NCBI GenBank assembly: GCA_001701225.1
Contig: DAAQ01000030.1
Span: 1-64,000 of the forward strand
Source of the DNA: Bacteroidales bacterium H5
GTDB taxonomy: Bacteria; Bacteroidota; Bacteroidia; Bacteroidales; Muribaculaceae
Length of the DNA: 64,000 nt
Direction: 5' to 3'
Part shown: in pieces, positions 1 to 8,720 of the stretch
Position numbering within the stretch: position 1 is the stretch's first letter
Layout: every line of letters begins with the position of its first letter
Program-made: the position numbers and the translations under genes
The notes under the pieces: generated by a model
Database searches by the model: none
Told to the model about the DNA's origin: nothing
What the model saw: the letters and a program-made list of their open reading frames with translations, nothing else

Positions 1-61
1 GTTACTGGTAAATCTGCGTCCTAACGGACGCAGCTCCAAAGACATATGTGCAGGGCAGGGA

Positions 62-104
62 TATATAAAAAAACCACCGCCCTGCGTGGTTGCGGGGCGG
101 TGGT
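62..104 (-). terminator. rho-independent terminator after the acyl-CoA dehydrogenase gene
   Basis: On the minus strand a perfect 10-bp stem (ACCACCGCCC at 104-95 pairs with GGGCGGTGGT at 82-73) with a 12-base loop is followed directly by a run of seven T and then TATA. It lies just past the stop codon and closes the etfB-etfA-acd unit. Confidence 0.9.
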
Positions 105-122
105 GTATGGGGAGGGACGGGA

Positions 123-1826
123 TTAATCTACTTTGTAGATGTTCACCTCGTCGGGGTTGAAGGTGTCGATGAATGAGGCGTGCTTTGAAACCTCGGCCTC
201 GGCAAGATTTGCATAAATCTCGGCCGAGCGGTTGAAACTCTCGTTGCGGTTGGCGTCTGAGAGGAGCAGGTAGCTCATGACGATGACTCCGGCCATCTCG
301 ACGAGACGGCGTGCCATGAAGTCGCCGTATGCCTGGTCGTCGACCGAGGTGACCTTCTCGACAGCCTTGGCATAGCGCTCGGTGAGCACGGCCAGACGGT
401 CTTTGAGGGCCTGGAGCTCGGGGCGTACCTCAGCCTCCTGATATGTGTGGATGAGGTTGAGGTAAGTGCCTGTGGTAACGTGGCGGATGGCTGCGACAAC
501 CTGAAGCTGTGTGGTGCCCTCGTAGATTGAGGTGATGCGGGCATCGCGATAGAGGCGCTCGCAGGCGTAATCCTTCATGAAGCCCGAGCCGCCGTGAATC
601 TGGATGCAGTCGTAGGCGTTCTGGTTGCAATATTCCGAACCCATGCCCTTGGCCATAGGTGTGAGGGCATCTGCGAGGCGCGAGTAGTATTTCGACTCCT
701 TGCGCTCGTCGGGTGTGAGGGTGCGCTCCTTGGCGATGTCGTCATAAATCTTGTAGATGTCGACATAGCGTGCGCACTCGTAGAGGAGCGAGCGCGATGC
801 GTCGAGCTTGGCCTTCATCACCGAAAGCATCTCGTAGACTGCGGGGAACTCGATGATGGCCTTGCCGAACTGCTTGCGGTCGCGGGCATACGAGAGAGCC
901 TCGCGGTATGCGAGCTCGCTGACGCCGACACTCTGTGCGGCGATACCGAGGCGGGCTCCGTTCATCAGGGCCATCACATACTTGATGAGGCCGAGACGGC
1001 GCGAGCCGCAAAGCTCTGCGCGGGCGTTCTTGTATGTGAGCTCGCAGGTAGGCGAACCCTTGATACCCATCTTGTTCTCGATGCGGCGCACGTTGACACC
1101 GCCGTCGTTCTTGTCATAGATGAACATCGAGAGGCCGCGGCCATCCTTAGTCCCTGCCTCCGAACGGGCCAGCACCAGGTGGATGTCAGAGTCGCCGTTG
1201 GTGATGAATCGCTTCACACCGTTGAGGCGCCATGTGCCGTCGGGCTGCTCGGTTGCCTTGAGCATAACGCTCTGCAGGTCTGAACCGGCATCGGGCTCGG
1301 TGAGGTCCATCGACATGGTCTCGCCCTTGCAGACACGGGGGATGAAGCGGGCCTTCTGCTCCTCGTTGGCAAACTCGTAGATGGTCTCGGCGCAGTCCTG
1401 CAGACCCCAGAGGTTCTCGAATCCCGTATCGGCACGGCTCACGATGTCGGCAGCCATGATATAGGGGGTGATGGGGAAGTTGAGGCCACCGAAGCGGCGG
1501 GGCATCGCCATGCCCATGAGTCCGGCCTTGCGGCAGGCGTCAAGGTTCTCCTTGGTCTTGTCGGCATAGATGACGCGGTTGTTCTCTACGCGGGGGCCCT
1601 GATGGTCTACGTCCTCGGCGTTGGGGGCGATGATGTCGCCGCAAATCTCGCCTACAATCTGCAGCACGCGGTCGTACGAGTCCTGGGCGTCGGCATAGTC
1701 GAGGGGAGCATAGTCAAATTTGTCAGCGTCGGTATAATCGCGCTCTTTGAGGGCGACAATCTTCTCCATCAGCGGATGGGTCAGGTGATGCCTGAGGTCG
1801 GGATTGTCTGTATAGAAATTAGCCAT
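123..1826 (-). CDS. acyl-CoA dehydrogenase family protein
   Basis: A 567-residue flavoprotein that should oxidise an acyl-CoA thioester to the 2-enoyl-CoA and pass electrons to the electron-transfer flavoprotein encoded just upstream. Seen: an N-terminal helical part, a middle FAD-binding part with DLTEPDAGSD and RFITNGDSDIH, the YARDRKQFGKAI segment, and a late IYEGTTQLQ stretch whose Glu (near residue 435) is the usual catalytic base. An extra C-terminal helical domain makes it longer than the usual 380 residues, as in the long acyl-CoA dehydrogenases with an Acyl-CoA_dh_C-type tail. It is the last gene of etfB-etfA-acd and is followed by a strong terminator. The acyl-CoA substrate cannot be read from the sequence. 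Confidence 0.93.
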   Translation of the reverse strand: MANFYTDNPDLRHHLTHPLMEKIVALKERDYTDADKFDYAPLDYADAQDSYDRVLQIVGEICGDIIAPNAEDVDHQGPRVENNRVIYADKTKENLDACRKAGLMGMAMPRRFGGLNFPITPYIMAADIVSRADTGFENLWGLQDCAETIYEFANEEQKARFIPRVCKGETMSMDLTEPDAGSDLQSVMLKATEQPDGTWRLNGVKRFITNGDSDIHLVLARSEAGTKDGRGLSMFIYDKNDGGVNVRRIENKMGIKGSPTCELTYKNARAELCGSRRLGLIKYVMALMNGARLGIAAQSVGVSELAYREALSYARDRKQFGKAIIEFPAVYEMLSVMKAKLDASRSLLYECARYVDIYKIYDDIAKERTLTPDERKESKYYSRLADALTPMAKGMGSEYCNQNAYDCIQIHGGSGFMKDYACERLYRDARITSIYEGTTQLQVVAAIRHVTTGTYLNLIHTYQEAEVRPELQALKDRLAVLTERYAKAVEKVTSVDDQAYGDFMARRLVEMAGVIVMSYLLLSDANRNESFNRSAEIYANLAEAEVSKHASFIDTFNPDEVNIYKVD

Positions 1827-1847
1827 TGGATGAGCTGTTGAATGGTA

Positions 1848-2873
1848 TTATTTGGAATTTTTCTTGTAGTACTTGATCAGCTTGGGCACCACGTCCTCGA
1901 TGTTGCCGTTAATCACGTAATCGGCGATGGTGTTGATGGGGGCGTTGGGGTCGTTGTTGACCGAAATGATTATCGAGCTCTCCTGCATACCGGCGATATG
2001 CTGTATCTGGCCGGAGATGCCGCAGGCTATGTAGAGCTTGGGACGCACGGTGACACCTGTCTGGCCGATCTGGCGCGCATGTTCGGTGAATCCGGCATCG
2101 ACAGCGGCACGCGATGCGCCGACCTCGGCACCGAGGGTGTCGGCCAGGTCGTGGAGGAGCTGGAAATTCTCTTTCGAGCCCACCCCATAGCCGCCTGCCA
2201 CAATGATTGAGGCATTCTTGATGTTGATTTTCGATTTCTCGATATGGCGGTCGATAATCTCGACTACGAAATCGGTGTCCTTGACATATTTTGCGGGATC
2301 GAGGTTGATGACCTCACCCTTGTACTCGGGATTGAGAATCTGCTTCTTCATCACGCCCTCGCGCACGGTTGCCATCTGCGGGCGGCACTCGGGGTTGACG
2401 ATGGTAGCCACGATGTTGCCGCCGAATGCCGGGCGTATCTGCAGCAGCAGGTCCTTGTACTCCTTGCCTGTCTTGGGGTCAGTGTGGTCACCGATCTCAA
2501 GGGCGGTACAGTCGGCGGTGAGGCCGCTGTGGAGACACGAGCTGACACGGGGACCAAGGTCACGACCTATGCAGGTGGCGCCCATGAGGCAAGCCTGTGG
2601 CTTGATCTCGCGGAACAGGTTGATGAGCACAGCGGCGTGGGGATTGGAGGTGTAGGGCGAGAGACGCTTGTCCTCGACCTTGTAGAGACGGTCGACACCG
2701 TAGGGGAACACCTGGGCGTCGATATTGTCGAGCTTGTCGCCTACGGCAACAGCTTCGAGCTTGACGTCGAGACGGTCGGCGAGCACACGGCCTTTTGTAA
2801 GGAGCTCAAGGCTCACGTCGGCCACACGGCCATCTTCGTTTTCGAGATATACGATAATGTTGTTCTGGTCCAT
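1848..2873 (-). CDS. etfA: electron transfer flavoprotein, alpha subunit
   Basis: The alpha subunit of the soluble heterodimeric flavoprotein that collects electrons from acyl-CoA dehydrogenase. At 341 residues it has the expected two parts: an N-terminal adenine-nucleotide alpha-hydrolase-like domain and a C-terminal FAD domain. The FAD domain shows GASRAAVDAGF, RQIGQTGVTVRPKLYIACG and SGQIQHIAGM followed by NNDPNAPI, the standard EtfA flavin-binding stretch. It sits 11 bases after etfB and 21 bases before the dehydrogenase gene on the same strand, so one transcript is likely. This pairing supports an ordinary, or possibly electron-bifurcating, EtfAB; the sequence alone does not settle which. 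Confidence 0.95.
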   Translation of the reverse strand: MDQNNIIVYLENEDGRVADVSLELLTKGRVLADRLDVKLEAVAVGDKLDNIDAQVFPYGVDRLYKVEDKRLSPYTSNPHAAVLINLFREIKPQACLMGATCIGRDLGPRVSSCLHSGLTADCTALEIGDHTDPKTGKEYKDLLLQIRPAFGGNIVATIVNPECRPQMATVREGVMKKQILNPEYKGEVINLDPAKYVKDTDFVVEIIDRHIEKSKINIKNASIIVAGGYGVGSKENFQLLHDLADTLGAEVGASRAAVDAGFTEHARQIGQTGVTVRPKLYIACGISGQIQHIAGMQESSIIISVNNDPNAPINTIADYVINGNIEDVVPKLIKYYKKNSK

Positions 2874-2884
2874 GGCTGATGTGC

Positions 2885-3757
2885 TTATCCGATGGTGTGG
2901 TTAGTGATGAGTTCTTTGACGAGTTCTTCGATCTGTGCGTCGCTGTCGTCGAGCACGCGGCTCTCCTTGGCAGTGAACACCACGTTCTCGATTGCCTTGA
3001 CCTTGGTGGGCGAGCCGGGCAGACCTATCTGAGCGGGATCCGCGTCGACATATGCCGCACTCCACTCCTGGAGCTTGAGATAGGGACGCTTCTCAAGCAG
3101 CTCCTTGCGCTGGTCAGAGAGCTTGTCGGCCTCTGTGGGCGATGCGGCATACTTGTATTTCTGTACCCTCATGGCGTTGCGGGGGCGGCAGGGAGCGGCC
3201 GAGCCGTTGACGGTGACGACACAAGGCAGCGGGGCCTTGACAGTCTCGACACCGTTCTCAAGACGTCGTTTGACGGTGACATATCCGTCCTTGAGGTCAA
3301 TTATCTCCTCGGCGTATGTGACCTGGGGTATGCCCAGCTTCTCGGCTATCTGCGGGCCAACCTGAGCGGTGTCGCCGTCGATGGCCTGGCGTCCGCCGAG
3401 GATGATGTCGAATTTGCCGAATTTCTTGACGGCCTGTGCCAGAGAGTATGATGTGGCCAGTGTATCGGCACCTCCCAGGGCGCGGTCAGTGAGGACAATG
3501 CCTGTGTCGGCTCCGCGGTAAATGGCCTCGCGGATAATCTCGGAGGCTCGCGGGAGACCCATGGTGAGAAGAGTGACGGTCGAGCCGGGATTGGCATCCT
3601 TGATGCGGAGCGCCTGCTCGAGCGCGTTGAGATCCTCGGGATTGAAGATGGCGGGGAGCGCTGCGCGGTTGATGGTGCCGTCTTCTTTCATGGCATCTTT
3701 GCCCACATTGCGGGTGTCGGGCACCTGCTTGGCGAGCACGATGATGTTAAGACTCAT
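2885..3757 (-). CDS. etfB: electron transfer flavoprotein, beta subunit
   Basis: The beta subunit of the electron transfer flavoprotein (290 residues). Seen: an N-terminal IIVLAKQVPDTRNVG, the NPEDLNALEQALRI helix, the EAIYRGADTGIVLTDR region and GRQAIDGDTAQVGPQIAEKL, which are typical EtfB signatures for the AMP/FAD-binding fold. It is the first gene of the etfB-etfA-acyl-CoA dehydrogenase unit. Its promoter region carries a long inverted repeat that overlaps the -7 and the approximate -33 elements, so this unit may be controlled by a repressor (inference). Confidence 0.95.
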   Translation of the reverse strand: MSLNIIVLAKQVPDTRNVGKDAMKEDGTINRAALPAIFNPEDLNALEQALRIKDANPGSTVTLLTMGLPRASEIIREAIYRGADTGIVLTDRALGGADTLATSYSLAQAVKKFGKFDIILGGRQAIDGDTAQVGPQIAEKLGIPQVTYAEEIIDLKDGYVTVKRRLENGVETVKAPLPCVVTVNGSAAPCRPRNAMRVQKYKYAASPTEADKLSDQRKELLEKRPYLKLQEWSAAYVDADPAQIGLPGSPTKVKAIENVVFTAKESRVLDDSDAQIEELVKELITNHTIG

Positions 3758-3810
3758 ATCAGTTTAGGGTTTAATAGATTTATTCCGGTAAGAAATGTCT
3801 TGAAAAAGTT

Positions 3811-3855
3811 ACGGCAAATTTACAAAATTTCAGTAAAATTCCGTAAACTTGCCGT
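3811..3855 (-). promoter_or_regulatory. etfB promoter region inside a 13-bp inverted repeat (possible operator)
   Basis: Reading leftward, a -7 element TAAATTTG lies at 3822-3815 and a weak -33 TTTA about 22 bp upstream. Both lie in the arms of an inverted repeat: ACGGCAAATTTAC (3811-3823) and GTAAACTTGCCGT (3843-3855), which pair at 12 of 13 positions around a 19-base spacer. An operator covering both promoter elements is one reading. A long-loop terminator for purL, which ends at 3861, is the alternative, but no T run follows. Confidence 0.5.
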
Positions 3856-3860
3856 GTGAA

Positions 3861-6800
3861 TTAATGTGAAGAGAGCTTGGCCTCAACCCACTTGCGTGCA
3901 TTGATGAAGGCATCTATCCAGGGGGTCACCTCGTCGGTATGACGCGATGCGGGATAGTAGCCGCACTGCCAGGGGAAGATGGCCCTCTCGAGGTGGGGCA
4001 TCATGGCCAGGTGGCGTCCGTCGTCCGAGCAGATGCCCGCCACGCCGCTGCGCGAGCCGTTGGGATTGGCCGGATATGCGTTATAGCTGTACTTGGCCAC
4101 AACATTGTAGCGGTCGAGCGGCAGAGGCAGGTTGAACTTGCCCTCGCCGTGGGCCACCCAGATGCCGAGCTTGCTTCCGGCGAGCGACCCGAGCATCACC
4201 GATGGGTTGGCCGGGATGGTAAGCCCGAGGAACTGCGACTCGAACTTGTGCGAGTCATTGTGCATCATGCGGGTCTTCTTCTCGTGGTCAGGATTGATGA
4301 GGTTGAGCTCGATCATGAGCTGACAGCCGTTGCAGATACCCAGCGAGAGGGTATCCTCGCGCTTGTAGAAGCGCTCGAGGGCGGTGCGGGCATTGTCGTT
4401 ATACCTGAAACCCGATGCCCAGCCCTTGGCCGAACCGAGTACGTCAGAGTTGGAGAAGCCGCCGCAGAACACAATCATGTTGACATCATCGAGGGTCTCG
4501 CGGCCGCTCATGAGGTCGGTCATGTGCACGTCCTTGACATCGAATCCGGCGAGATAGAGCGAATAAGCCATCTCGCGGTCGCCGTTGACACCCTTCTCGC
4601 GGATGATGGCGGCCTTGACGCGGTCGCCATGGCCCTTGCGGCTCAGTGCTATGCCGCGCGATGCCAGCTTGCCGTCGAAGCCCGAGGGCATGCGGTAGCG
4701 AATAGGCTGCTTCTTATAGTTCTCATAACGCTCGGCGGCGCATTTCCCGCCGCTCTGCAGGGTATCGAGCAGATACGAGGTGTGCATCCACACGTCACGC
4801 AGATGGTCTATGCCAAGCAGGCGCTGTGTTCCCTCGTGATTGATGACGAGAGTGCGCTCTTCGGAGGGGGCTCCGATGTGGAAGAATTTCACTCCGGCTG
4901 CGGTGAGAATCTCGTCGACCTTGGCGACCTTCTTCGCATCTACCTGTGCCACGAGGGCAGGATTCTCGGCAAAGAGTATATTTACAAGATCCTTCTCCTC
5001 AAACGCAGCGGTGTCAAGCTCTACGCCACCCGTGGTGTTGGCGAAGGCCATCTCGAGCAGTGTGGTGACAAGACCTCCGGCCGACACGTCGTGTGCGGCG
5101 AGCAGCAGGTTCTTCTTCACCAGGGTCTGCACGGCCTCGAAGGCTGCGACAAACTTATAGGGATCCACGACTGTGGGAGCCTGGTCGCCCAGACGGCCCA
5201 TCATCTGCGCGAAGGCCGAGCCGCCGAGCAGCATCGGGCACGACGAGAAATCAATATAGATAAGCTCGGATGCCTTCTTCTGCATCACGGGCGAGAGGGT
5301 CTTGCGCACATCTGTGACCTCACCGGCGGCCGAGATGATGACGGTGCCGGGGGCATACACCTTGTCGGCACCATATTTCTGGGTCATCGAGAGCGAGTCC
5401 TTACCGGTGGGGATATTGACGCCGATCGTGCATGCGAAATCGCTGCAAGCCTCGACTGCGCGATAGAGGGCAGCATCCTCGCCGGGATTCTTGCAGGGCC
5501 ACATCCAGTTTGCACTCAGCGAGAGGGTCTTGATGCCGTTCTTAAGCGGAGTGCCCACGATATTGGTCAGTGCCTCGGCCACAGCCATCACCGAACCCTT
5601 GGCAGAGTCGATAAGGGCAACCTGCGGAGCATGGCCGATAGAGGTGGCGATGCCCTTGGTGCCAGTATAGTCAAGGGCAACCACGCCGCAGTCGCTCAGA
5701 GGGAGCTGAATCTCGCCCTGACACTGCTGACGGGCAATCTTGCCTGTAATAGAGCGGTCGACCTTGTTTGTGAGCCAGTCCTTGGATGCGACAGCCTCGA
5801 GGGCGAGCACGGAGGCCACATAGCGGTCAATCTCATTCTCGTGATACTCTACGGCCTTATATGATGTCTCGATTGTGGTATCGGTGAGGGTCGTCTTGGG
5901 CGACGAGCCGAACATGTCGGACATGCCCAGGTCGATGGGCTTGATGCCGTCGGGCTGCTCGAACACGAAACGGTGGTCGCCGGTGGTCTCGCCTACGACA
6001 TACATTGGGGCGCGCTCGCGGTCTGCGATGGTCTTGACATATTCGATATCCTCCTTCTTCATCACCATGCCCATGCGCTCCTGGCTCTCGTTGCCGATGA
6101 TTTCCTTTGACGAGAGGGTCTTGTCGCCGATGGGGAGCGAGCCGATCTCGATGAGGCCGCCGGTCTCCTCGACAAGCTCGGAGAGGGCGTTGAGGTGACC
6201 GCCCGCACCATGATCGTGAATCGACACGATGGGATTGTCGTCATTCTCGGCGAGGGCGCGCACTACGTTGCTGACACGCTTCTGCATCTCGGGGTTGGCA
6301 CGCTGCACGGCGTTGAGCTCGATGCCTGAGGCATACTGGCCAGTCTCGACAGACGAGACGGCACCGCCGCCCATGCCGATGCGGTAGTTGTCGCCACCCA
6401 TCACGACCACAGCCTGTCCGGGCTCGGGCACACCCTTGATGGCATCCTTGGCTGCGGCATAGCCCACACCTCCGGCAAGCATTATCACCTTGTCATAGGC
6501 ATACATCTTGCCGTTCTCGTCATGCTCGAAAGTGAGCAGCGAGCCGCAGATGAGGGGCTGACCGAATTTGTTGCCGAAATCCGACGCACCGTTCGAAGCC
6601 TTGATAAGAATCTCCGAGGGGGTCTGATAGAGCCACTGGCGGGGTGTCAGGTTCTGCTCCCAGGGATGCTCGGCCAGACGGGGATATGATGTCATGTAGA
6701 CGGCAGTACCGGCCAGAGGGAGTGATGCACGGCCTCCGCCGAGACGGTCGCGGATCTCGCCGCCACTGCCTGTCGCGGCACCGTTGAACGGCTCGACCGT

Positions 6801-7565
6801 GGTGGGGAAATTGTGTGTCTCGGCCTTGAGCGAGAGCACGGTGGGGAGCGGGCGTACCTCGAAATAGTCGGGACGCTCGGGGTGAGTGGGATAGAACTGG
6901 TCAACGACAGGGCCCTCGACAAAGGCCACATTGTCCTTGTATGCGCTGACGAGTGTGCCGGGGTTGACCTGCGATGTCTTCTTGATGAGCTTGAAGAGCG
7001 ACATGGGCTTCTCCTCGCCGTCTATCACGAACGAGCCGTTGAAAATCTTATGACGGCAATGCTCGGAGTTGACCTGCGAGAAGCCGAACACCTCGCTGTC
7101 GGTGAGGGGACGTCCAAGCCGCTCGGCGAGCTGGCGCAGATAGTCCTCCTCCTCTTTCGAGAGGGCCAGACCCTCGCGCAGGTTATACTCCGAGATGTCG
7201 GCAATATGCTCGATGGGAGCGGCCACTGTCGAGGTGGTGAACACGCGCGAGTTGAGGCCGTCGGGATAGAGACGCGACAGCATCTTGTCAAACACAGGCT
7301 CTGTACCGGCGGGTACGCGGGTGAACTCCTCGATACGGGTGATACCCTCGAGCCCCATGTTCTGGGTAATCTCTACTGCGTTTGTACTCCAAGGGGTTAT
7401 CATCTCCTTGCGGGGACCGATAAACACGCCTTTCACCGACGTCGACGCCAGAGGCTGGGCCCCGTCAAAGAGCCACGTCAGCCTTTCGGCCTCCTCGGGT
7501 GTGAACTTGCGGGCAGTCTCGACGGCGTAAACAGTGTTTGCGCCTTTCTTGAAAAATACGACCAT
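3861..7565 (-). CDS. purL: phosphoribosylformylglycinamidine synthase, single-chain
   Basis: Fourth step of purine synthesis: converts FGAR, glutamine and ATP to FGAM in the cytoplasm. The 1234 residues match the large single-chain type found in Gram-negative bacteria, with synthetase and glutaminase in one polypeptide. Seen: an N-terminal PurS-like region, SQVNSEHCRHKIFNG (near 160-175), the ATP-site stretch THNFPTTVEPF and GATGSGGEIRD, two AIRS-like repeats, and a C-terminal class I glutaminase. The glutaminase carries GICNGCQLM (nucleophile Cys near 1077), HGEGKFNLP and MPHLERAIFPWQ. It is monocistronic, with a textbook promoter upstream. Confidence 0.97.
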   Translation of the reverse strand: MVVFFKKGANTVYAVETARKFTPEEAERLTWLFDGAQPLASTSVKGVFIGPRKEMITPWSTNAVEITQNMGLEGITRIEEFTRVPAGTEPVFDKMLSRLYPDGLNSRVFTTSTVAAPIEHIADISEYNLREGLALSKEEEDYLRQLAERLGRPLTDSEVFGFSQVNSEHCRHKIFNGSFVIDGEEKPMSLFKLIKKTSQVNPGTLVSAYKDNVAFVEGPVVDQFYPTHPERPDYFEVRPLPTVLSLKAETHNFPTTVEPFNGAATGSGGEIRDRLGGGRASLPLAGTAVYMTSYPRLAEHPWEQNLTPRQWLYQTPSEILIKASNGASDFGNKFGQPLICGSLLTFEHDENGKMYAYDKVIMLAGGVGYAAAKDAIKGVPEPGQAVVVMGGDNYRIGMGGGAVSSVETGQYASGIELNAVQRANPEMQKRVSNVVRALAENDDNPIVSIHDHGAGGHLNALSELVEETGGLIEIGSLPIGDKTLSSKEIIGNESQERMGMVMKKEDIEYVKTIADRERAPMYVVGETTGDHRFVFEQPDGIKPIDLGMSDMFGSSPKTTLTDTTIETSYKAVEYHENEIDRYVASVLALEAVASKDWLTNKVDRSITGKIARQQCQGEIQLPLSDCGVVALDYTGTKGIATSIGHAPQVALIDSAKGSVMAVAEALTNIVGTPLKNGIKTLSLSANWMWPCKNPGEDAALYRAVEACSDFACTIGVNIPTGKDSLSMTQKYGADKVYAPGTVIISAAGEVTDVRKTLSPVMQKKASELIYIDFSSCPMLLGGSAFAQMMGRLGDQAPTVVDPYKFVAAFEAVQTLVKKNLLLAAHDVSAGGLVTTLLEMAFANTTGGVELDTAAFEEKDLVNILFAENPALVAQVDAKKVAKVDEILTAAGVKFFHIGAPSEERTLVINHEGTQRLLGIDHLRDVWMHTSYLLDTLQSGGKCAAERYENYKKQPIRYRMPSGFDGKLASRGIALSRKGHGDRVKAAIIREKGVNGDREMAYSLYLAGFDVKDVHMTDLMSGRETLDDVNMIVFCGGFSNSDVLGSAKGWASGFRYNDNARTALERFYKREDTLSLGICNGCQLMIELNLINPDHEKKTRMMHNDSHKFESQFLGLTIPANPSVMLGSLAGSKLGIWVAHGEGKFNLPLPLDRYNVVAKYSYNAYPANPNGSRSGVAGICSDDGRHLAMMPHLERAIFPWQCGYYPASRHTDEVTPWIDAFINARKWVEAKLSSH

Positions 7566-7615
7566 GCTTTCTTAGTAGTATGCGGTATATGTGATGATTG
7601 TCGGAATAAACGCCA

Positions 7616-7647
7616 CAAAATTAATCAAAATCCCTCAGAATAGCAAA
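7616..7647 (-). promoter_or_regulatory. purL promoter (Bacteroidetes -33/-7)
   Basis: On the minus strand TTTG (7647-7644) is separated by 20 bp from TAATTTTG (7623-7616). This fits the Bacteroidetes sigma-ABfr consensus exactly and would start transcription about 45 bases before the purL ATG. Confidence 0.8.
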
Positions 7648-7669
7648 AATAAATGGCCGGAGGGGACTG

Positions 7670-8551
7670 TCATTCCTCCTGGCGGTACTGCCGGGGACTC
7701 ATGCCGACCTGCTGCCTGAAATATTTGCCGAATGCCGACTGGGTGGGAAAATTGAGGGCATAAGCCACCTCCTGCACCGTCATGTCGGTGTATCTCAGCA
7801 TCATCTTGGCCTCGGTGACGACATACTCGTTTATCCAGTCGAGCGCTCCGCGTCCGCTATATGCCTTTATCATGCCCGATATGTATTTGGGGGTCAGGAA
7901 CATCTTTCCGGCATAGAACTGCAGGCTGCGCTCGCGGTCGTGATAGATGCCGAGCAGCTTCATGAAGCGGTCGAAAATCTGCGCTCCCCTGCTGTCGTTG
8001 CGCTCGGTCTCGGATGTATCATGGCTCCCGTAACGCTCCATCAGCACGATTATAGTATGCGCGAGGGCAAGTGTAAGCCCCTTCACGACATCCGTATTCC
8101 CCTCCTCGATATTCTTCTTGAACAGAGTGTGATATGGCTTGAGATATGCCAGCTCCTCGCGTGGCACACTGATAGGGCCGTTCTCGCGCAGGCTCAGGTA
8201 GCTCTGGGCACGTAGCCTGAAATCGAGCTGTAACTGCTGCAGCCAGTCATCGGAGATTATTATGGCATATCCCGAGAAATTACTGATGCTGTGTATATGG
8301 ATTATGTCTCCGGCAAAATTGACCAGCATGTGGTTCTCGGATATATGCCGGTGACGCAGGTTGATGCTGCAGTCAAGCTCTCCGTTGAGGCAGACAAGCA
8401 CTGTCGTGGCCTTGAGACGTGCCGGATGTGCATAGAGGCCCATATCACCGAAATTGCTTATCATGACAATATCCTTGTGCAGCCTCACAAGTTCGGGAAT
8501 GTCCTGTTCGAGCAGACGCTCTACCGAGATTTCGTTCGTAGTCCTGTACAT
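7670..8551 (-). CDS. AraC-family transcriptional regulator
   Basis: A 293-residue cytoplasmic regulator. The N-terminal 170 residues resemble an AraC-type cupin sensor fold. The C-terminal 100 residues hold two helix-turn-helix units, with LTPKYISGMIKAYSGRGALD in the first and VQEVAYALNFPTQSAFGKYF followed by GMSPRQYR in the second, the hallmark AraC ending. The frame is open further upstream, but the ATG at 8551 is preferred: the upstream extension is low-complexity and would run into the divergent efflux gene. It is divergent from the TolC/HlyD/ABC-2 operon and is the obvious candidate regulator of it (inference). Confidence 0.9.
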   Translation of the reverse strand: MYRTTNEISVERLLEQDIPELVRLHKDIVMISNFGDMGLYAHPARLKATTVLVCLNGELDCSINLRHRHISENHMLVNFAGDIIHIHSISNFSGYAIIISDDWLQQLQLDFRLRAQSYLSLRENGPISVPREELAYLKPYHTLFKKNIEEGNTDVVKGLTLALAHTIIVLMERYGSHDTSETERNDSRGAQIFDRFMKLLGIYHDRERSLQFYAGKMFLTPKYISGMIKAYSGRGALDWINEYVVTEAKMMLRYTDMTVQEVAYALNFPTQSAFGKYFRQQVGMSPRQYRQEE

Positions 8552-8578
8552 AATGAGTAAAAGGGTGTTTTGACTTCG

Positions 8579-8586
8579 CAAATATA
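8579..8586 (-). promoter_or_regulatory. candidate -7 element for the AraC-family gene
   Basis: TATATTTG on the minus strand fits TAnnTTTG and lies 27 bases before the ATG. No convincing -33 TTTG is present at 19-21 bp, so this is a weak call. Confidence 0.4.
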
Positions 8587-8720
8587 ACAATATTCGGCCA
8601 TCCGCCCGCACATATCGGAGCCTTAAAGCGAACTTTACTCCAATAGAACCGCACAATCCGACTTTTACCGTGCTGATTTTGTCCCGAACTTTGCACCGGA
8701 AAACAAAGTCAACAGGAAAA

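Noticed and set aside
1..45. Fragment of a tRNA gene
   Set aside because: The short hairpin has no TTCGA arm, no anticodon arm in register and no CCA end.
3939..5864. Open frame of 641 codons on the plus strand opposite purL
   Set aside because: It is antisense to the purL coding region, which has all its motifs. No signature, no ribosome site.
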